64,000 nt of DNA from Enoplolaimus lenunculus (taxonomy: Eukaryota > Nematoda > Enoplea > Enoplida > Thoracostomopsidae), in the NCBI GenBank assembly GCA_030248215.1, contig JASANG010003405.1, forward strand, positions 62,001 to 126,000, written 5' to 3'. The translations under genes were made by a program, and so were the position numbers. Positions 34,621 through 46,714 of this stretch are shown piece by piece (positions within the stretch are counted from its first letter, which is position 1; the number at the start of each line of letters is the position of its first letter). The notes beneath the pieces were generated by a model, which saw only the letters and a list, made by a program, of their open reading frames with translations, was not told the DNA's origin and did not search any database.

Positions 34621-35465
34621 AAAGGTATGATGTAGATTACATACTTTACGACCACATAGTTTAATTACATGCTTTACGACCACATAGTTTATGCACGCTA
34701 CACATTAGGGTCTCTCCACCGCTTGTCAACCTCGCCACAGATCCCAAACAGCCACAAAATGCAGGATTCGACGGGAAACCGGAAAAACTCTAATCGTATA
34801 AAGTAATTTTCCTAGCTATCTATATTATCCGATCTACAGAGTTAAACTGGAAAAATGGCTCGAGTTTTACAGAGACACGACTAAACTCAAGTTTGTAATT
34901 TGTAGCAATTTAACTTCATTTTCTGAGTTTAACTTAAGTTGAACCTTTGCAGTTAAGCAAGGAGTATATAAGAGGAATATGAGAGATATGTCACTGAAAT
35001 TTATGGCAGTATCCAAAAACGTACATCAGGTTTATGAAAGCCCTGTAGACAGTTCACACTTTACTTAACATTAGCAGTTTTAAGTTCGCACCGAATTTTT
35101 AATAAGCATTTCTGTTTGCTGTTTTAGTTGATTTTGCTCTGTAAACGCAGTGGGAGCTGGAAATGGTATCACATCAAGCTCAACTGAGGTAACCATTTCC
35201 AACTTCCAACTTCCAACTTCCAACGCGCCTGCCGGATGACGTAAATGTATGGAAAACAGTTGTTTTTTTCTAATTGAATGTTGCACTGGTAATTACGCAG
35301 CCAGTAATAACTCTGAAAAATCACACTGGCGAAAAACAAGAGGGAGCTATTCCACACATTTTGGCCGGAGGATGGATGTACTGTAATCATGAAATCAATG
35401 AAAAACGGTAGGGTGGTCAATATATGTTTTAAGCAGCGAGTCTAAGCATTTAAGATATGCTTGCT

Positions 35466-36280
35466 CTGTCAGTCGGGTAGGATCCGGGACATCAGACCTT
35501 TTACTAAGCAGCTGGAAAAGCGGGCTAGGGCGGGGATCGAAATCTTAGCCTATGGATCCTTAAGCGAGGATTCTACCACTGCACCACGTAGCCCGCCTGT
35601 CCAACTGCATTTTTCGTCGACTATATTTCTCGACCGTATGCTGCCAGCTAGCATACATACAGTGCACTGCACTATATTAAATGTGCACATAACGGACAAG
35701 CATGTCTCACATGCTTACATGTCCTTATTTTCAACAAGGTCGTCCCTTGACCGTCCATCCTATTTTCGACTGGATACCGTGCTCATAGCGCGCAATTTGC
35801 CATAGCGCCCACGGTGTAGCCCCCATGTGAGTCTAGGTATGAACCGGGACATCAGAATTTCAACTAAGCAGCTGGAAAAGCGGGCTAGAGCCGGGATCGA
35901 ACTCTCAGCGTATGGATCCTTAAGCGAGCACTCTACCACTGCGCCACGTAGCCCGCCTCTCCAACTGCATTTTTCAGTCGACTATATGCGTCGACCGTAT
36001 GCCGCCAGCAGCATACATACAGTGCAATGCACTATATTGCATGTGCACATAACGGACAAGCATGTCTCACATGCTTACATGCCTTTATTTTTCAACAAGG
36101 TCGTTCCGTGACCGTCCATCCTATTTTCGACTGGATACCGTGCTCAAAGCGCGGCAATTTGCCATTACGTCCACGGAGTAGCCCCCATGCCAGTCGGGTA
36201 GGATCCGGGACATCAGACCTTTTACTAAGCAGCTGGAAAAGCGGGCTAGAGCGGGGATCGAACTCTCAGCCTATGGATCC
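35466..36280 (-). repeat. tRNA-derived repeat in about 360-bp tandem units
   Basis: Units start near 35471, 35831 and 36191 at GTAGGATCCGGGACATCAGA or close variants. On the minus strand each has GTGGCGCAGTGGTAGAGTGC (A-box region) and GAGAGTTCGATCCCGGCTC (B box), bounded by GCGGGCT/AGCCCGC as in an acceptor stem. The anticodon stem does not pair. The unit also carries GCATGTCTCACATGCTTACA. The long open frames across it are shared by all copies only because of recent duplication. Confidence 0.7.
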
Positions 36281-36281
36281 T

Positions 36282-36490
36282 AACTGTTTCTATCGTCGAC
36301 TATATGTGTCGACATTGTGCTGCCAGCAAGCATACAACACAGCGGGCATTGCATTTATTGCATATGCACTAGGACAAGCATGTCTCACATGCTTACATGC
36401 TCTAGTGCATATGCAATAAATGCAATGCACATTGTGTTGTATGCTTGCTGGCAGCATACGGTCGACATGTAGTCGACGATAGAAACAGTT
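36282..36490. repeat. palindrome with about 90-bp arms (head-to-head repeat junction)
   Basis: Left arm 36282-36371 (AACTGTTTCTATCGTCGACT start) and right arm 36401-36490 (AGTCGACGATAGAAACAGTT end) are near-exact inverses around a 29-bp spacer containing GCATGTCTCACATGC. It marks the switch from reverse to forward copies of the tRNA-like repeat. Confidence 0.85.
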
Positions 36491-36945
36491 ACACGGTCGA
36501 GCTGTGTTGCGCAGTGGTAGATTATTCGCTTAAGGGTCCGTAGTCTGGGACTTCAATCCCCGCTCTGATGGCCTGCTTGTCTAGGCTTAGTAGAAAGGTC
36601 TGAAGTCTGGTTCCTACCTAGACTGACATGGGGGCTACGCCACGAGCGCAATGGTAAATTGCCACGCTTTGAACACGGTATGCTGCCGAAAATAGGATGG
36701 ATGGTCAAGGGACGACCTTGTTGAAAATAAGGGCATGTAAGCATGTGAAACATGCTTGTCCTAGTGCATATGCAATAAATGCAATGCACATTGTGTTGTA
36801 TGTTTTCTGGCAGCATATGGCGACATGTAGTCGACGATATAAACAGTTGGAGAGGCGGGCTGTGTGGCGTGCTGGTAGAGTATTCGCTTAAGGGCCGCAG
36901 GCAGAGAGTTCGATCCCTGCTGCGGAGGTCCGCCAACGCTCAACC
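36491..36945 (+). repeat. inverted copies of the tRNA-derived repeat
   Basis: Two forward copies: the head at 36500-36600 (TGCGCAGTGGTAGATTATTC) and the head at 36857-36938 (GTGGCGTGCTGGTAGAGTAT, GCTTAAGGGCC, GAGAGTTCGATCCC, with GGCGGGC and GTCCGCC at the ends). The second is the best-kept acceptor-like stem, but extra bases between the T-arm and the stem argue against a functional tRNA. Confidence 0.6.
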
Positions 36946-37780
36946 TGCACTTCATATTGCAATGTCTAGTCACCAACGTTCATCGGAAATTAACTTCGGT
37001 ATATGATGCCAAAAAACGATTTCAAAACGTGTTCCGCATTTTGCACATTTTGATGTGCGATTTCCGTTGTGGGTCCATATGTTTCTTGTTTTACTGACAG
37101 AAAAAATTGGTGCAACCGAAAGACAGCTGTCAAGGATATAGATGATGGTTATTTGAGTAGATGTCACCGAGCTAAAGTCATAAAATTACTTCTCTATAGG
37201 CAGACCCTTGTTTATCTTCTTTTACATGCTTCAAACTAAGCCTATTTAGTGTGTAATTTTTAACATTTACAGATTCATACATGTAAATAATTATTTTTTA
37301 AATTGTACGTAATTAGATCTTTAGCCATATTAATTTTTTCGTCTGCTACACTGAACAGGTTCTTGATTCGTGATGATTGGGTTCCTAAGCTGGGCCGTTC
37401 AGCTCAGCTACTTTTTAGCTGGTTAGTGTAGTTTACGTACTTGTTACTCAAAGTTGTCTTTGAATTTAAAATTAGGCGAAAGCTTTTATCTAGCAAAGCA
37501 AGATGTCGGTAGCAAAACAAGATGTCGACTGACATGCCCATTTCGTTTTGGTGTCTTTTACTGTATTGCTGTCACACTTTGATTTAGAGGGTTTAACCTT
37601 AGGGCAGTGGGTTTGGTTTACTACCTCCCGAGTGTGCCTGCAAAACTGTATCTATGATGGTGTCAGAAATAAACTAGACTTTATATCTCATCAAACTACA
37701 ACGTTTTAAGTCCGTTCTGTCCATATATATGCACAGTTAAGTATATGTATTAAAGCAGAAGGATTGCCATACATACATAC

Positions 37781-38087
37781 ATGGCACATAGACCGGTGTG
37801 TAGACCATATAGACTCAATACGTACCACGACAAATTAGTGTTTGTAATTAAAGAAATGGTGTTTAATTTTATGTTTTTGTGTTCAGCATGCAGCATCACT
37901 GTCATACTGTTTTCTGATGTGATATCACCAACGGTTCGTGGATTTCACTGCAACGATCATTCCATTCGCAAGCCATTTTTTCCTAATACTGTGTCTACGA
38001 AAGTGTTACTTAGTTGCTGTTTTGGTGGTCCTGCGCTTTTTGGCATTGTTGTCGAGCTTTGGATATGCGCATTTTATGATAGCTCAG
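37781..38087 (+). CDS. phospholipid phosphatase exon 1
   Basis: Residues 1-102 plus one base. It contains TM1 (FMFLCSACSITVILF), the RGFHCND loop, and TM2 (VLLSCCFGGPALFGIVVELW). Reading past the donor at 38088 soon leaves the family pattern. Confidence 0.92.
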
Positions 38088-39553
38088 GTATACAGCAAGA
38101 TAAGCACTTAACGTTAATGTTAAAAATTTTGCACTGAAAACCGTATAAATTTTAGTACATTCAGTCGTTTTTTCAACCTTTGATGCGATGATTCCCGAAA
38201 TTTATTAGAACTGTCAAATTAATAGTTTAACTTCGTTAATTGATGCAGTTGAAGTTCGCGAAAAAGTCGGTGTTCGGCTTCGAATCATGTTATCAACAAA
38301 CCGAATACCAAGGTAACTTTAAATAAGTAGTAAATAAAATTTTATATAGATGTACCGATTAATCGGCATGGGTAATAATCGGCATTTTTCATGAGTGTCG
38401 GCATCAGCACTGCAATAAAATTGCCGATTGTTTGCCGCTGCTTTTTGCACATAACAATCGGTTGAAATACTATCAGTTTCGCTTTTATTCGTATATTAGT
38501 TTGTATAAACACGGAACCTGTTATTTGTTCTGCGTTTGTGTTAAAAAATTATTTGAAATGAACCCTTCTCATAAAATTATAATAGTTTATGGTGGTTAGG
38601 GTTTCAGTCTTCGGTTGGGCATCGGCATATTTTCAAAATAAGAATCGGCATCGGAAAATCCCTTTGGTTTTATTTGCTGCGCTTTTCAGTTGACATGTGG
38701 TGCTTGTTGAAAATTCGCAGTTCATTTTTAATGTTGGTATGCTGCTTTAGAGCTTGAACGGGATCCAGCTTTTATTTATCACTTTTATGCTTTAAGCACT
38801 AAACAGCACTTTTTGGCTAGTATTAAGGAGCTAAAGTTTTTGTTTTGTACGAACATGCTAAGTGCGGTCTTAGGGTGGACAGAATACAAGGATTGTGAAA
38901 AAAGTCTTGCCGCGATGTTAGATGGAACATATGTTTGTGTGTTGATACTATTTGCAGCTTCCAACAATGGTCGATCAAACACTGAACGAAAAATACAATG
39001 GTCGTCGGTTCAACATGCGTTTGATCGACTTCGCGCAAGCGTATCTGGAATTGTTTTTAGCGGTCTGGAATACTTTTACGGATTTATGCTTCAAGTAGCT
39101 ATTATGTACGTTGCCAAGTCATCGCTGGGTACACTACGACCTCATTTTATGGATATTTGTCAGCCAGATTTATCAAAGCTAAACTGTTCAAAAGGCTGGA
39201 TTGAGAATCACGAATATGAGTGTAGTCCTACCGCGGATGCGTATCGACTTAAACATGCGCGTGAGAGCTTCCCATCGGGTCATTCAGCCTCTACAACCTA
39301 TGCGCTGACGTTTTTGATACTATATTCTTGGCAGAGACGAAATGTTTTCAAACAACAGAGGGTTATCCAGGTATTTCGGATTGTATGCATTGCGAGTTTT
39401 GCAGCGTTTACACTGGTGACGTGGATAACTCGCGTTACAGACAATTGGCATCATTGGTACGATGTAGTTGGAGGTATAATTCTTGGATCATCTATGGCTT
39501 TGGTGCTGTTTTATAAACCTGATCGGCTCAGAAGGGGCTGTTATTACAAGTAA
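37781..39553 (+). CDS. phospholipid phosphatase (lipid phosphate phosphatase, PAP2 family), 2 exons
   Basis: Integral membrane enzyme of the LPP/PLPP family, which dephosphorylates phosphatidate, lysophosphatidate and sphingosine phosphate at the plasma membrane or ER lumen. Exons 37781-38087 and 38958-39553; donor CAG/gtatac and acceptor tttgcag share phase 1 and give 300 aa (family about 285-310). The start is the first ATG after an in-frame TAA at 37751. All three catalytic motifs are intact: KSSLGTLRP (156-164), FPSGHSA (207-213, catalytic His 211) and TRVTDNWHHWYD (260-271, His 267, Asp 271). RGFHCND is the usual loop after TM1 (RGFFCND in relatives). About six hydrophobic segments can be seen. 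An NCS glycosylation site lies in the luminal loop, in KLNCSKG. The 870-bp intron holds AT-rich sequence with a scattered TCGGCAT motif. Which vertebrate PLPP it equals cannot be told from sequence alone. Confidence 0.94.
38958..39553 (+). CDS. phospholipid phosphatase exon 2 (catalytic)
   Basis: Residues 103-300, carrying all catalytic motifs and the last four membrane segments. The open frame extends upstream to 38813, but the acceptor tttgcag at 38951-38957 fits the phase of exon 1 and the family alignment. The protein ends KPDRLRRGCYYK without the longer cytoplasmic tail of vertebrate homologues. Confidence 0.93.
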
Positions 39554-39675
39554 AGTATTATAAGACGAGCTGTTTGTATTTACAGATTTTAGATGTGTTA
39601 TTTTATTACGTAAGAAAGTAGGTATATGATGCTAAATTTCAGTAAGTTCATAAGGGCAGTATGTTTGTTTCTGAA

Positions 39676-39738
39676 TAATAATAATAATAGTAATAGTAAT
39701 AATAATAGTAATAATAATAATAGTAATAATAATACTAA
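39676..39738 (+). repeat. (AATAATAGT)n microsatellite
   Basis: AATAATAGTAATAGTAATAA-type trinucleotide run, about 120 bp past the phosphatase stop codon. Confidence 0.9.
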
Positions 39739-39779
39739 CGTTTGATCGCTTAAAAAATGTCAAAAACCTTACTACGCTT

Positions 39780-39975
39780 GCCTACAAAAGCTTTAGCCAA
39801 TGCTAAATTAGAGGCGCAATAGTAACGTCTGTATATTTCTAAGCCTTAGTGTATAGATAAAGCAAAAAGCTAACCTAAGCCTTATCGCAAAATTGTCTAA
39901 GACTTAAGTCAACTTCAATGAATTGTCCCGTTGGACAACATAAAAGCTTATAACAGTAACATGGGCCAAATTTTT
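39780..39975 (+). mobile_element. degraded GCCTAA-core MITE
   Basis: A family right end (AACAGTAACATGGGCC) with a decayed CCTAAG core (CTAACCTAAGCCTTATCG). The left end near 39790 is uncertain. Confidence 0.45.
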
Positions 39976-40070
39976 AATTTATTACTGTTGACGTGCAGTT
40001 TTACTGTCAGCTAGTATCTGTGTGGTTGATATTTTAGTTTGAATTTGTAAATTTTATTGCGTTGTGTGTT

Positions 40071-40171
40071 ATGTTCTTATATTTTATTCAATTACGCGAT
40101 CATTTTTGTGAAGCTTGCCTTCGGTCAATCCATACACTTGCATGCCAGTGCGGTTGCCATTGTGAAACCAC
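40071..40171 (+). CDS. weak Cys-rich first-exon candidate
   Basis: ATG followed by MFLYFIQLRDHFCEACLRSI and then a CQCGCHCE cluster, ending at gtaagtat, a consensus splice donor (40172). The Cys spacing (CEAC ... CQCGCHC) would suit a metal-binding or disulfide-rich segment. I found no matching downstream exon, so this may be chance. Confidence 0.2.
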
Positions 40172-40519
40172 GTAAGTATCAGCTTGGTAAATCTAATTGT
40201 AGGGAGGGTATTAGTTGTTATGCATAAAATTTTTACTATATCGCTCAGCGTGCTTAATCGGTCGCGCGCAAAGTTTCCCTAAAATGTTGGAGGAAGCAAT
40301 ATTATTTTTTTTAACAAGCAACCTAGCACATCATGGACGTAACTTAGGCTACTGACACATGATATTCAATAATATTATCCACTTTCAGTATTTTGATCAC
40401 TCTTGTAAATCTTGGAGAAATCACTTTATTGGTTAAGCAGCCCGTAAGACACTCGATTGAAATTGGAGCAGCTCCAAAATAACTGCTGCGATTATAGCGC
40501 AGTTCGCGATAGAGTATAT

Positions 40520-40699
40520 GGCCAATGTTACTTTTAAGGGCGTAAACAGTAGATTAAGCGTATTCCTAAGCGTAAGCCTAAGCGTTGCAAAAATGTGTTC
40601 CTAAGCCTAAGCCTAAGCGAAAAATGTAATCTAGAATGTAAACCTACTTTTTTATAGACCCACCAGAAACCTGGACGCCCGTTAAAGTATACATGGGCC
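40520..40699 (+). mobile_element. hAT-like MITE with GCCTAA-rich core
   Basis: 180 bp; ends GGCCAATGTTACTTTTAAGG and ACGCCCGTTAAAG...ACATGGGCC; flanking 8-mers gagtatat and gagtttat (7 of 8). It is a sibling of 5937-6123, sharing the ATAGACCCACCAGAAACCTG segment. Confidence 0.8.
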
Positions 40700-41899
40700 G
40701 AGTTTATTAATCACACGGTGAATATCATTTACAATAATATAAAGAAACTGAATAGGTTCATAGCAGCATCATCAATCTTTTACTTGGGTTATTCGAGTTT
40801 TCAGAGACTATCGGATCAACTGTGTGTAAACGCCTTGTCTCTTTCAACTGATTTCTGTCTATCTACGTATATCTTTCGGTTTGTTTCCCGTATGTTGTTG
40901 TCACATCGCTCCGTAATATAGAGGTATCGAGCTGTATTTACTATTTTTGATTATTCGATTGTATATGTTAATGTTTCAGATAACTTAATAAATGTGGTCT
41001 TGTTTTATTGAAACGAATAGAAAATTAAACCTGATATTTTATTTGATGCTGGTGGCGAACCAAATTTATACCAAAGAATGTTTTTGAAAGCCATTTTAAA
41101 ATAGCTGTCCGCTAAATTGATACTGAAAGATGGAAACAGTGATTTGACTCATGAAAAACAATCCTTGAACGCTCGGTTCTCGTGTGAAAAATATGAAGAT
41201 CACAAAAAATTACTGTACACGGTTTTTTTAGTTTCCGCGGGTTGCTTTACACACTACATAATATAATTTTCCCACTCATATACGTATATATACTTATATC
41301 GCAACTTAATCCTTACGTATTCTAACTTGGCTCTGGTTAGTATCGGCACTGGGGCCTTAGGGCCCGGCCCTGCTAAAAATCGTGGTCCCGGGGCCAACTC
41401 TAGTAAAAAATATGATTTTTCTAAGTATCGGCGTAATACAAATCTACCCGTATCAGGGTGCCACCGGAGGTAAAAATTACCAGAGCCGGAGGTAAAGCGA
41501 AACTAAGCAGTTAAAATTATGTTTACTTTGCTAATTTTAGCAAAAATATATCTGTAAGGCGTTGTTTAAAATGTTTTGGTTGCTTATCTTTTGGACATCT
41601 CGGTAATTTTTTCCTCAAAATTGTTCCAAAACATAAAACGAAACGCACCGTACAAATAAATTTTGTAAAAAAATATCCAAAATTCGACTGCCAAATTAAC
41701 CGGAACCTCTGGCATGAATTCTACGGGATACGGAAGTCAAGTTTCTGCCGGAGCTATAGGCACACCTTCGATTGTACCCGGCCACGGGTATACGCGCGGC
41801 TAAAATTTTTTACCAGACTCGAGTTTCCCTGCGGATAAAATTCCCACTCTGATGGTGGGGGCGAAAGGTAGCGGGCACAAAACGCGATGGTGACGCGAA

Positions 41900-42070
41900 T
41901 GTCGAAAGATTTTTTCGTATTTCGGAGTTAGACGACTATAGAAATCAGGTAGCACGTTTCGTTTTACTTTTGTCATAATTTTCAGGAAGGAATGTCCGAA
42001 ATTTCGCAGAAAATTAGCGTAAAACCAAACAACTTACAACATATATATTGCAGATATTTGCTATAATTAA
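41900..42070 (+). repeat. direct repeat, copy 1
   Basis: GTTTCGTTTTACTTTTGTCA, ATTTTCAGGAAGGAATGTCC and CATATATATTGCAGATATT recur in order at 42690-42855. Short CACCTCCGGCT words are scattered around both and at 43640-43910. Confidence 0.55.
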
Positions 42071-42507
42071 CTAATTAATCACCGTTTTTACTACCTACCT
42101 TATTTCGCCTCACCTCTGGCTCAGACAAGTTTGTTGCCTTCCGGCTTCTGTATTTTTCACTTCCGGTTTACACCCTGAGAAATGCGTTTAAAGGTTATTT
42201 CAGTTGAAATCTTTATTGTTTTAACATGCCGATCCGGTGGTATAAAAATGTGTGGGACAGTGAAATATAGATACTTTCCTTTGACGCTTATCGGCTTCAC
42301 AGTAACATGTTCAATGAGTCTAAATTATAGATTATTCCATCCCAATATGAGATTCTGACCGCACCCATGTTTAGAATGAACTATTAAATTGAGATTTAGA
42401 TTTTGTTTTTGGAATTCGCTTTTTTTTATTTTCCCACACAAAAGAAATTCGCTTGCGTAGAAATATTTTTTGTGCCTCAGGGGACAATCGGTCCGAATAC
42501 CCCTATT

Positions 42508-42620
42508 AAGCATTTGATTAGACTTAAGTACGCTTTAAGGTTTTGAACTCAACACAATTAGAGATAATTCACATTTACGGATTCTTGTTGTGGTTTAGGG
42601 ACTTTATCCGCTTACCAGGG
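42508..42620 (-). mobile_element. 437-bp-family MITE fragment
   Basis: GACTTAAGTACGCTTTAAGG, AATTAGAGATAATTCACATT and TAGGGACTTTATCCGCTTAC are interior parts of the family; both ends are missing. Confidence 0.5.
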
Positions 42621-42689
42621 TACAACATGAGCTCTGCCTCCGGCTGCGGCTCTGGCGGAAATTTGGCCTGCGCCTCCCGCAGATTTTTT

Positions 42690-42855
42690 GCAATTTCGGT
42701 AGTAAAATTTTGCACAATTTTTCAAATTTATCTGTTTAGCGTGTTTCGTTTTAATTTTGTTACAATTTTCAGAAAAGAATTTCCGAAATTTCGTAGTAAA
42801 TTAGCCTAAAACCAGACAAGTTAAAAACATATATATTACAGATATTGGCTTCGGG
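42690..42855 (+). repeat. direct repeat, copy 2
   Basis: GTTTCGTTTTAATTTTGTTA, ATTTTCAGAAAAGAATTTCC and CATATATATTACAGATATTG. Diverged from 41900-42070; no coding signal. Confidence 0.55.
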
Positions 42856-45426
42856 TCACAGTGATCAAAATAACGGAAACGGATATTGAAGTATAAAGTT
42901 TCAAAGGTGTTTTATTTTTTGGCACAACAATTGAGGTCTGTAATTATTCACCGGGTTCTGTAAAGTTTTAAATAAAAAACAGTGGATGCACTGAAATTTT
43001 TAATTTTTAGATGAATTTTATGATTTTTGCTTCTACTCGAACAAATCAAACGTAGCTGTAATGAAAAATTGCGAGATGTATATGTAGATTTATATCTAAT
43101 TTTGACCACAAAAATACATAATTTCCGACATTTTTAACGGAAACGGAATCGTGGTAATATACCAATTTCCTAAAATCCCGAGCAAAAATGGTCGCACCCA
43201 CAATCACAATTTACCGGGTAATATACCAGTTTCCTAAAATTCCAATTTCCCGGGTACTCATTTCCGAGTTTTCCAAAATTCTATTTCCCAGCATTTTGGG
43301 ATTTTATATACTATACAACGGCCAAAAAATAAAGCATATGGCCGGTATTCTGTATTGCAGCATATACATACACGATAAGCCAGATATCCGTAACTTTTAG
43401 ATTGACTCAAAGCAGGAAAAGAGGTCTGCCTGCGGCTCCTGTTTCGATTGAAAATCGCTTACGGTTTAGTTCTTCGTATTTTAAAAGTTGTGCCATCCTG
43501 TGGGTTTGTGACTGACGGGCATATTGAAAACTTTAATTTATCGAAGATTTCTCAAACAACCACGCTCAAAAACGACATTTTTGACAACATTTTGCACATT
43601 TACTATTAAGAAGATTATAGTAAAATTCAACATCATTTTTAACGCAAAATTTTGTTTCACCTCCGGTTCGGGCAAAATTTGTTGACCTCCGGCTTCGGCT
43701 TTAGTTATTTTCACCTCCGATTGTATATATTCTTTATAGAAAACATAAATGTTTTAACAACACACTTGATAGACCATAGTTCAGCCTTAGTAGAGTTACG
43801 TAATTTTGGCCACTTGATTTCGCTTCACCTCCGGCTAACGTTTCGACTTGGCTCCGCAAGATTTATCAACCTGAAACTCCGGTATTTTTCACCTCCGTTT
43901 GTACCCTGTTTCTAAAGTTCACACAAAGGATAATAAAGTTTGCAGTTTTTCTATTTTTTCATGTGTGTGTTGACATATTTCAAAACAATTTTAAAATTAT
44001 TTATTGTCTTAGAAGCAAAGAAAAGAAATATTTTGCAAGTAAAATTCGTGACTCTAAGCATATGTCATCTGTAGAGATGTGAATATACCGCAGTGTGTGA
44101 ACTGTAGATGTCTTAAACTCGTCGTATTATATTCGACAGCTTTCACCGAAAACAAAGTTGAACAATTTGAAAAAGTATTAAGAAATTGAAACACAAGTTA
44201 AATATAGTAAACAGTCGTGTTATTTTTCGAAGCAAAGGTAATGAACGAACAACAGCAGACCTACCAATAGAGGAGAGCCTACAAAATATACGCAAACGCT
44301 CAGTAACAGTCATATTTTCATAGGTTGTGAAATGTTAACCTGTAGAAGTCAAAACAAATTTTTTTGCTCGCTACGTTCGCTTTACAAACTATTATTTTAG
44401 TGATGGCTATTTCGTCCCAAAATGAAATTTTGGTAACGACTCTGATTATTTTAATATTTCAACAGCTATTAAATGTTTACCAATACTTATAATTTAAGTA
44501 TCTTTAACGCAAGTCTTTGTGTTTACTCACAGTTTTAACCTATCCATATAACGGATCTGAGCGTTCAAGATATTTTACTGTTTACGTATAATTGCTCTTC
44601 AAAGCATTGTTACCTCGTTTTTAAAGTGTTTTTTGTTTCAATTTATGTCACAACATCGCTTTCGATCAGTTCAAAATATTTAACCCCTGAGGATGGTTAA
44701 AATGAACAAAATATTGAAATTTTAGTTTCGAAATAAATTTGAGCAAAATTCGTTTTCAATTTTTCAAAAAAAAATATTTTCTATTTACTCAAAAATGTTT
44801 TGACTACTTAAATTTACGGCATAAAAAATGGTGTTGGCAGTTGGATGTTACGTTTGACAATAATGTCATACCTGCTCACATTTTTAATTTTGTATAGGCG
44901 TTTAAAACTGCTACTGGGTGCTTAAAAATTTTTTTGAGAAAATCCATAATTTTAGCCCCTTAAAGGGATACAGATTGAAATGGTAATTAACTCAAAAACG
45001 GAAATAGTTCAGTTTCTGTCGTCGTTCAACTTATAATTTTGTCAATGTTTGGCGTAGCTGACGGAGAGTCAACACAAATGCATGCATTCTCAAACATGAG
45101 TTGTAATTGTCATTAATGGACAATAGCTTTTGTTAGAGGAATTAAGCGGATTTTTTAGGTTCAAATTGTCAAACCTGAAGATGCGACGACTCGTTTGATT
45201 GAAACCGTATTAACTGGCGATAGCCTGCAGGGTGCAACCAGAAATCTGGCTCCGGTACGGAAATCCGGTATTTTTCACTATCCGGTTTTGGTAATAAATC
45301 CGGTATGTTTTCACCGGAATTTTCAAGTGTTTTCAGTATTGATAATTTTTGGCATTTGAAAATTTAACAAAAATTGGCATATTATCTTAACTTTTGTTTT
45401 CTAAAATTGTCTGTGCTGATACTTAC

Positions 45427-45570
45427 ATGGGCCCATGTTACTTTAAAGGGCATCCAGGTTTCTGGTGAATCCATAAAAGAGTAGGTTTAGATACTAAGGC
45501 TTAGGCTTAGGCCCAGGCGTAGGTTTAGGAACACATTTTTGCAAGACTTAGGCTTAGGCTTAGAGCGTAA
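45427..45570 (-). mobile_element. hAT-like MITE with GCCTAA-rich core, one end intact
   Basis: Reverse copy: GGCCCATGTTACTTTAAAGG, then CCAGGTTTCTGGTGAATCC, then TTAGGCTTAGGC repeats. The far end fades near 45570 and no duplication is visible. Confidence 0.6.
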
Positions 45571-45933
45571 AATTTATACCGTGAAATAACTACAATAAAC
45601 AGTTTATTAATATGCAAATGTAAGGGACAGTACCTGAAGCTGACGTCCAACCAGCGTATGTTTTCGATTTCAGTGCATAGTATTTTGCGAACGAACCAAA
45701 ACTGAGGAACGAATATCGTTAAACAGTAAACCAGGCGGACGCAAAGATTTTATTTCAAGATCTAAAACAGTCTGTCAAAGTGTCTTTTTTAGATTCTATC
45801 TAGAAATTTCGGGAGGGAATAACGCAGTTATACTAATTATGTACGTCCCAGGATGGTATGATCGCGGAAGTTTAGCTAATGAGTATAACTTGAACGTTTG
45901 TCGTAAGCGGTCAATTTGTGTACTACGGAGCTA

Positions 45934-46369
45934 CTGCAGTGACCCGAATAAGATGGGGGTAATAAGAGGGGGTCGATATGTTGAGTCCCAATCAATAGGA
46001 GTCAGTATCCCTAATAAGAGTCCGTAAGCCGATAGAATCCCTAAACGGTAATTAGAGTGCGTAAATGTCAAATATCCCTAATTGTAGCGCATAAAAATGA
46101 CTCCAGGACCAAACAAACATGAGTTCGAAACTTTGAAACATACTTAGTTTTGAAAGTACATTCTTAAGTACAATCTTGCATTATCGCTCAAGGTTTTGAG
46201 ATAAGACAAATAATCGTTTTAATTCAACGGATAGTTGCAATACTGAATGTATATCAGTAACGCAGGGCGGGTTAAATATAAATAACAGTCCGTAACCAAA
46301 TAACAGGGCGAGTACCCTCTGGAGATGCCAAATAAATATCAGTTCCCCGTCTTATTCAGGTTACTACGA
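45934..46369. mobile_element. TA-flanked 437-bp-family MITE
   Basis: 436 bp, CTGCAGTGACCCGAATAAG to CTTATTCAGGTTACTACGA, TA on both sides. Same orientation as 6342-6778. Confidence 0.82.
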
Positions 46370-46654
46370 TAGTTTAAAGTGGACGCTTAGGCGTCGTTCG
46401 TAACATTTTCGGTTATGTCAAGTTGCATTGTGAAAATTGTGAATCGGTAAACTCATAGACACAATTTAGGGCAATGATGCGTTCCATGTTCCATGGAAAC
46501 AGTGGCTGATACACAATCACCTAAAATTCCCCTGGTGCCGTAATTTTGGAGCACAATTCTTCTTAACCCGTTTCATAAATGAATATTACACGCGTGTAGT
46601 CAGGATTTTCAGCTGGACGGAATTATAGACTACCATGAGTATACTGAAAGTGGT

Positions 46655-46712
46655 GTCTCTAGAGCCCGGTGGGTTTTCATGTCTTGTGGAGATTTTGTAC
46701 TGCGTATACGCG
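46655..46712 (-). mobile_element. fragment of the TTAA-type tRNA-like element
   Basis: A short reverse fragment with the same TTTTCATGTCTTGTGGAGAT and TTTGTACTGCGTATACG landmarks. It is cut at 46713 by the insertion of the next MITE. The rest of the copy is not recognisable. Confidence 0.5.
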
Positions 46713-46714
46713 TA

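Larger units (their letters stand above)
32943..37780. other. divergent intergenic region between CTNNAL1 and the phosphatase
   Basis: Both flanking genes point outward from here, so their promoters should lie in it. 32943-33639 shows nothing nameable; 33640-36945 is the tRNA-like repeat cluster; 36946-37780 is AT-rich unique-looking sequence before the phosphatase ATG. No convincing TATA or CpG-rich block was seen. Confidence 0.6.

Noticed and set aside
35461-36936. Open frames of 94-130 codons with similar sequences (for example ones containing QLEKRARAGIE)
   Set aside because: They lie across duplicated tRNA-like repeat units, in both directions. Similarity reflects the repeat, not a gene family.
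36857-36938. A functional tRNA gene
   Set aside because: The acceptor-like stem pairs and A/B boxes are present, but the anticodon stem does not pair and extra bases separate the T-arm from the acceptor. It is one of many repeat copies.
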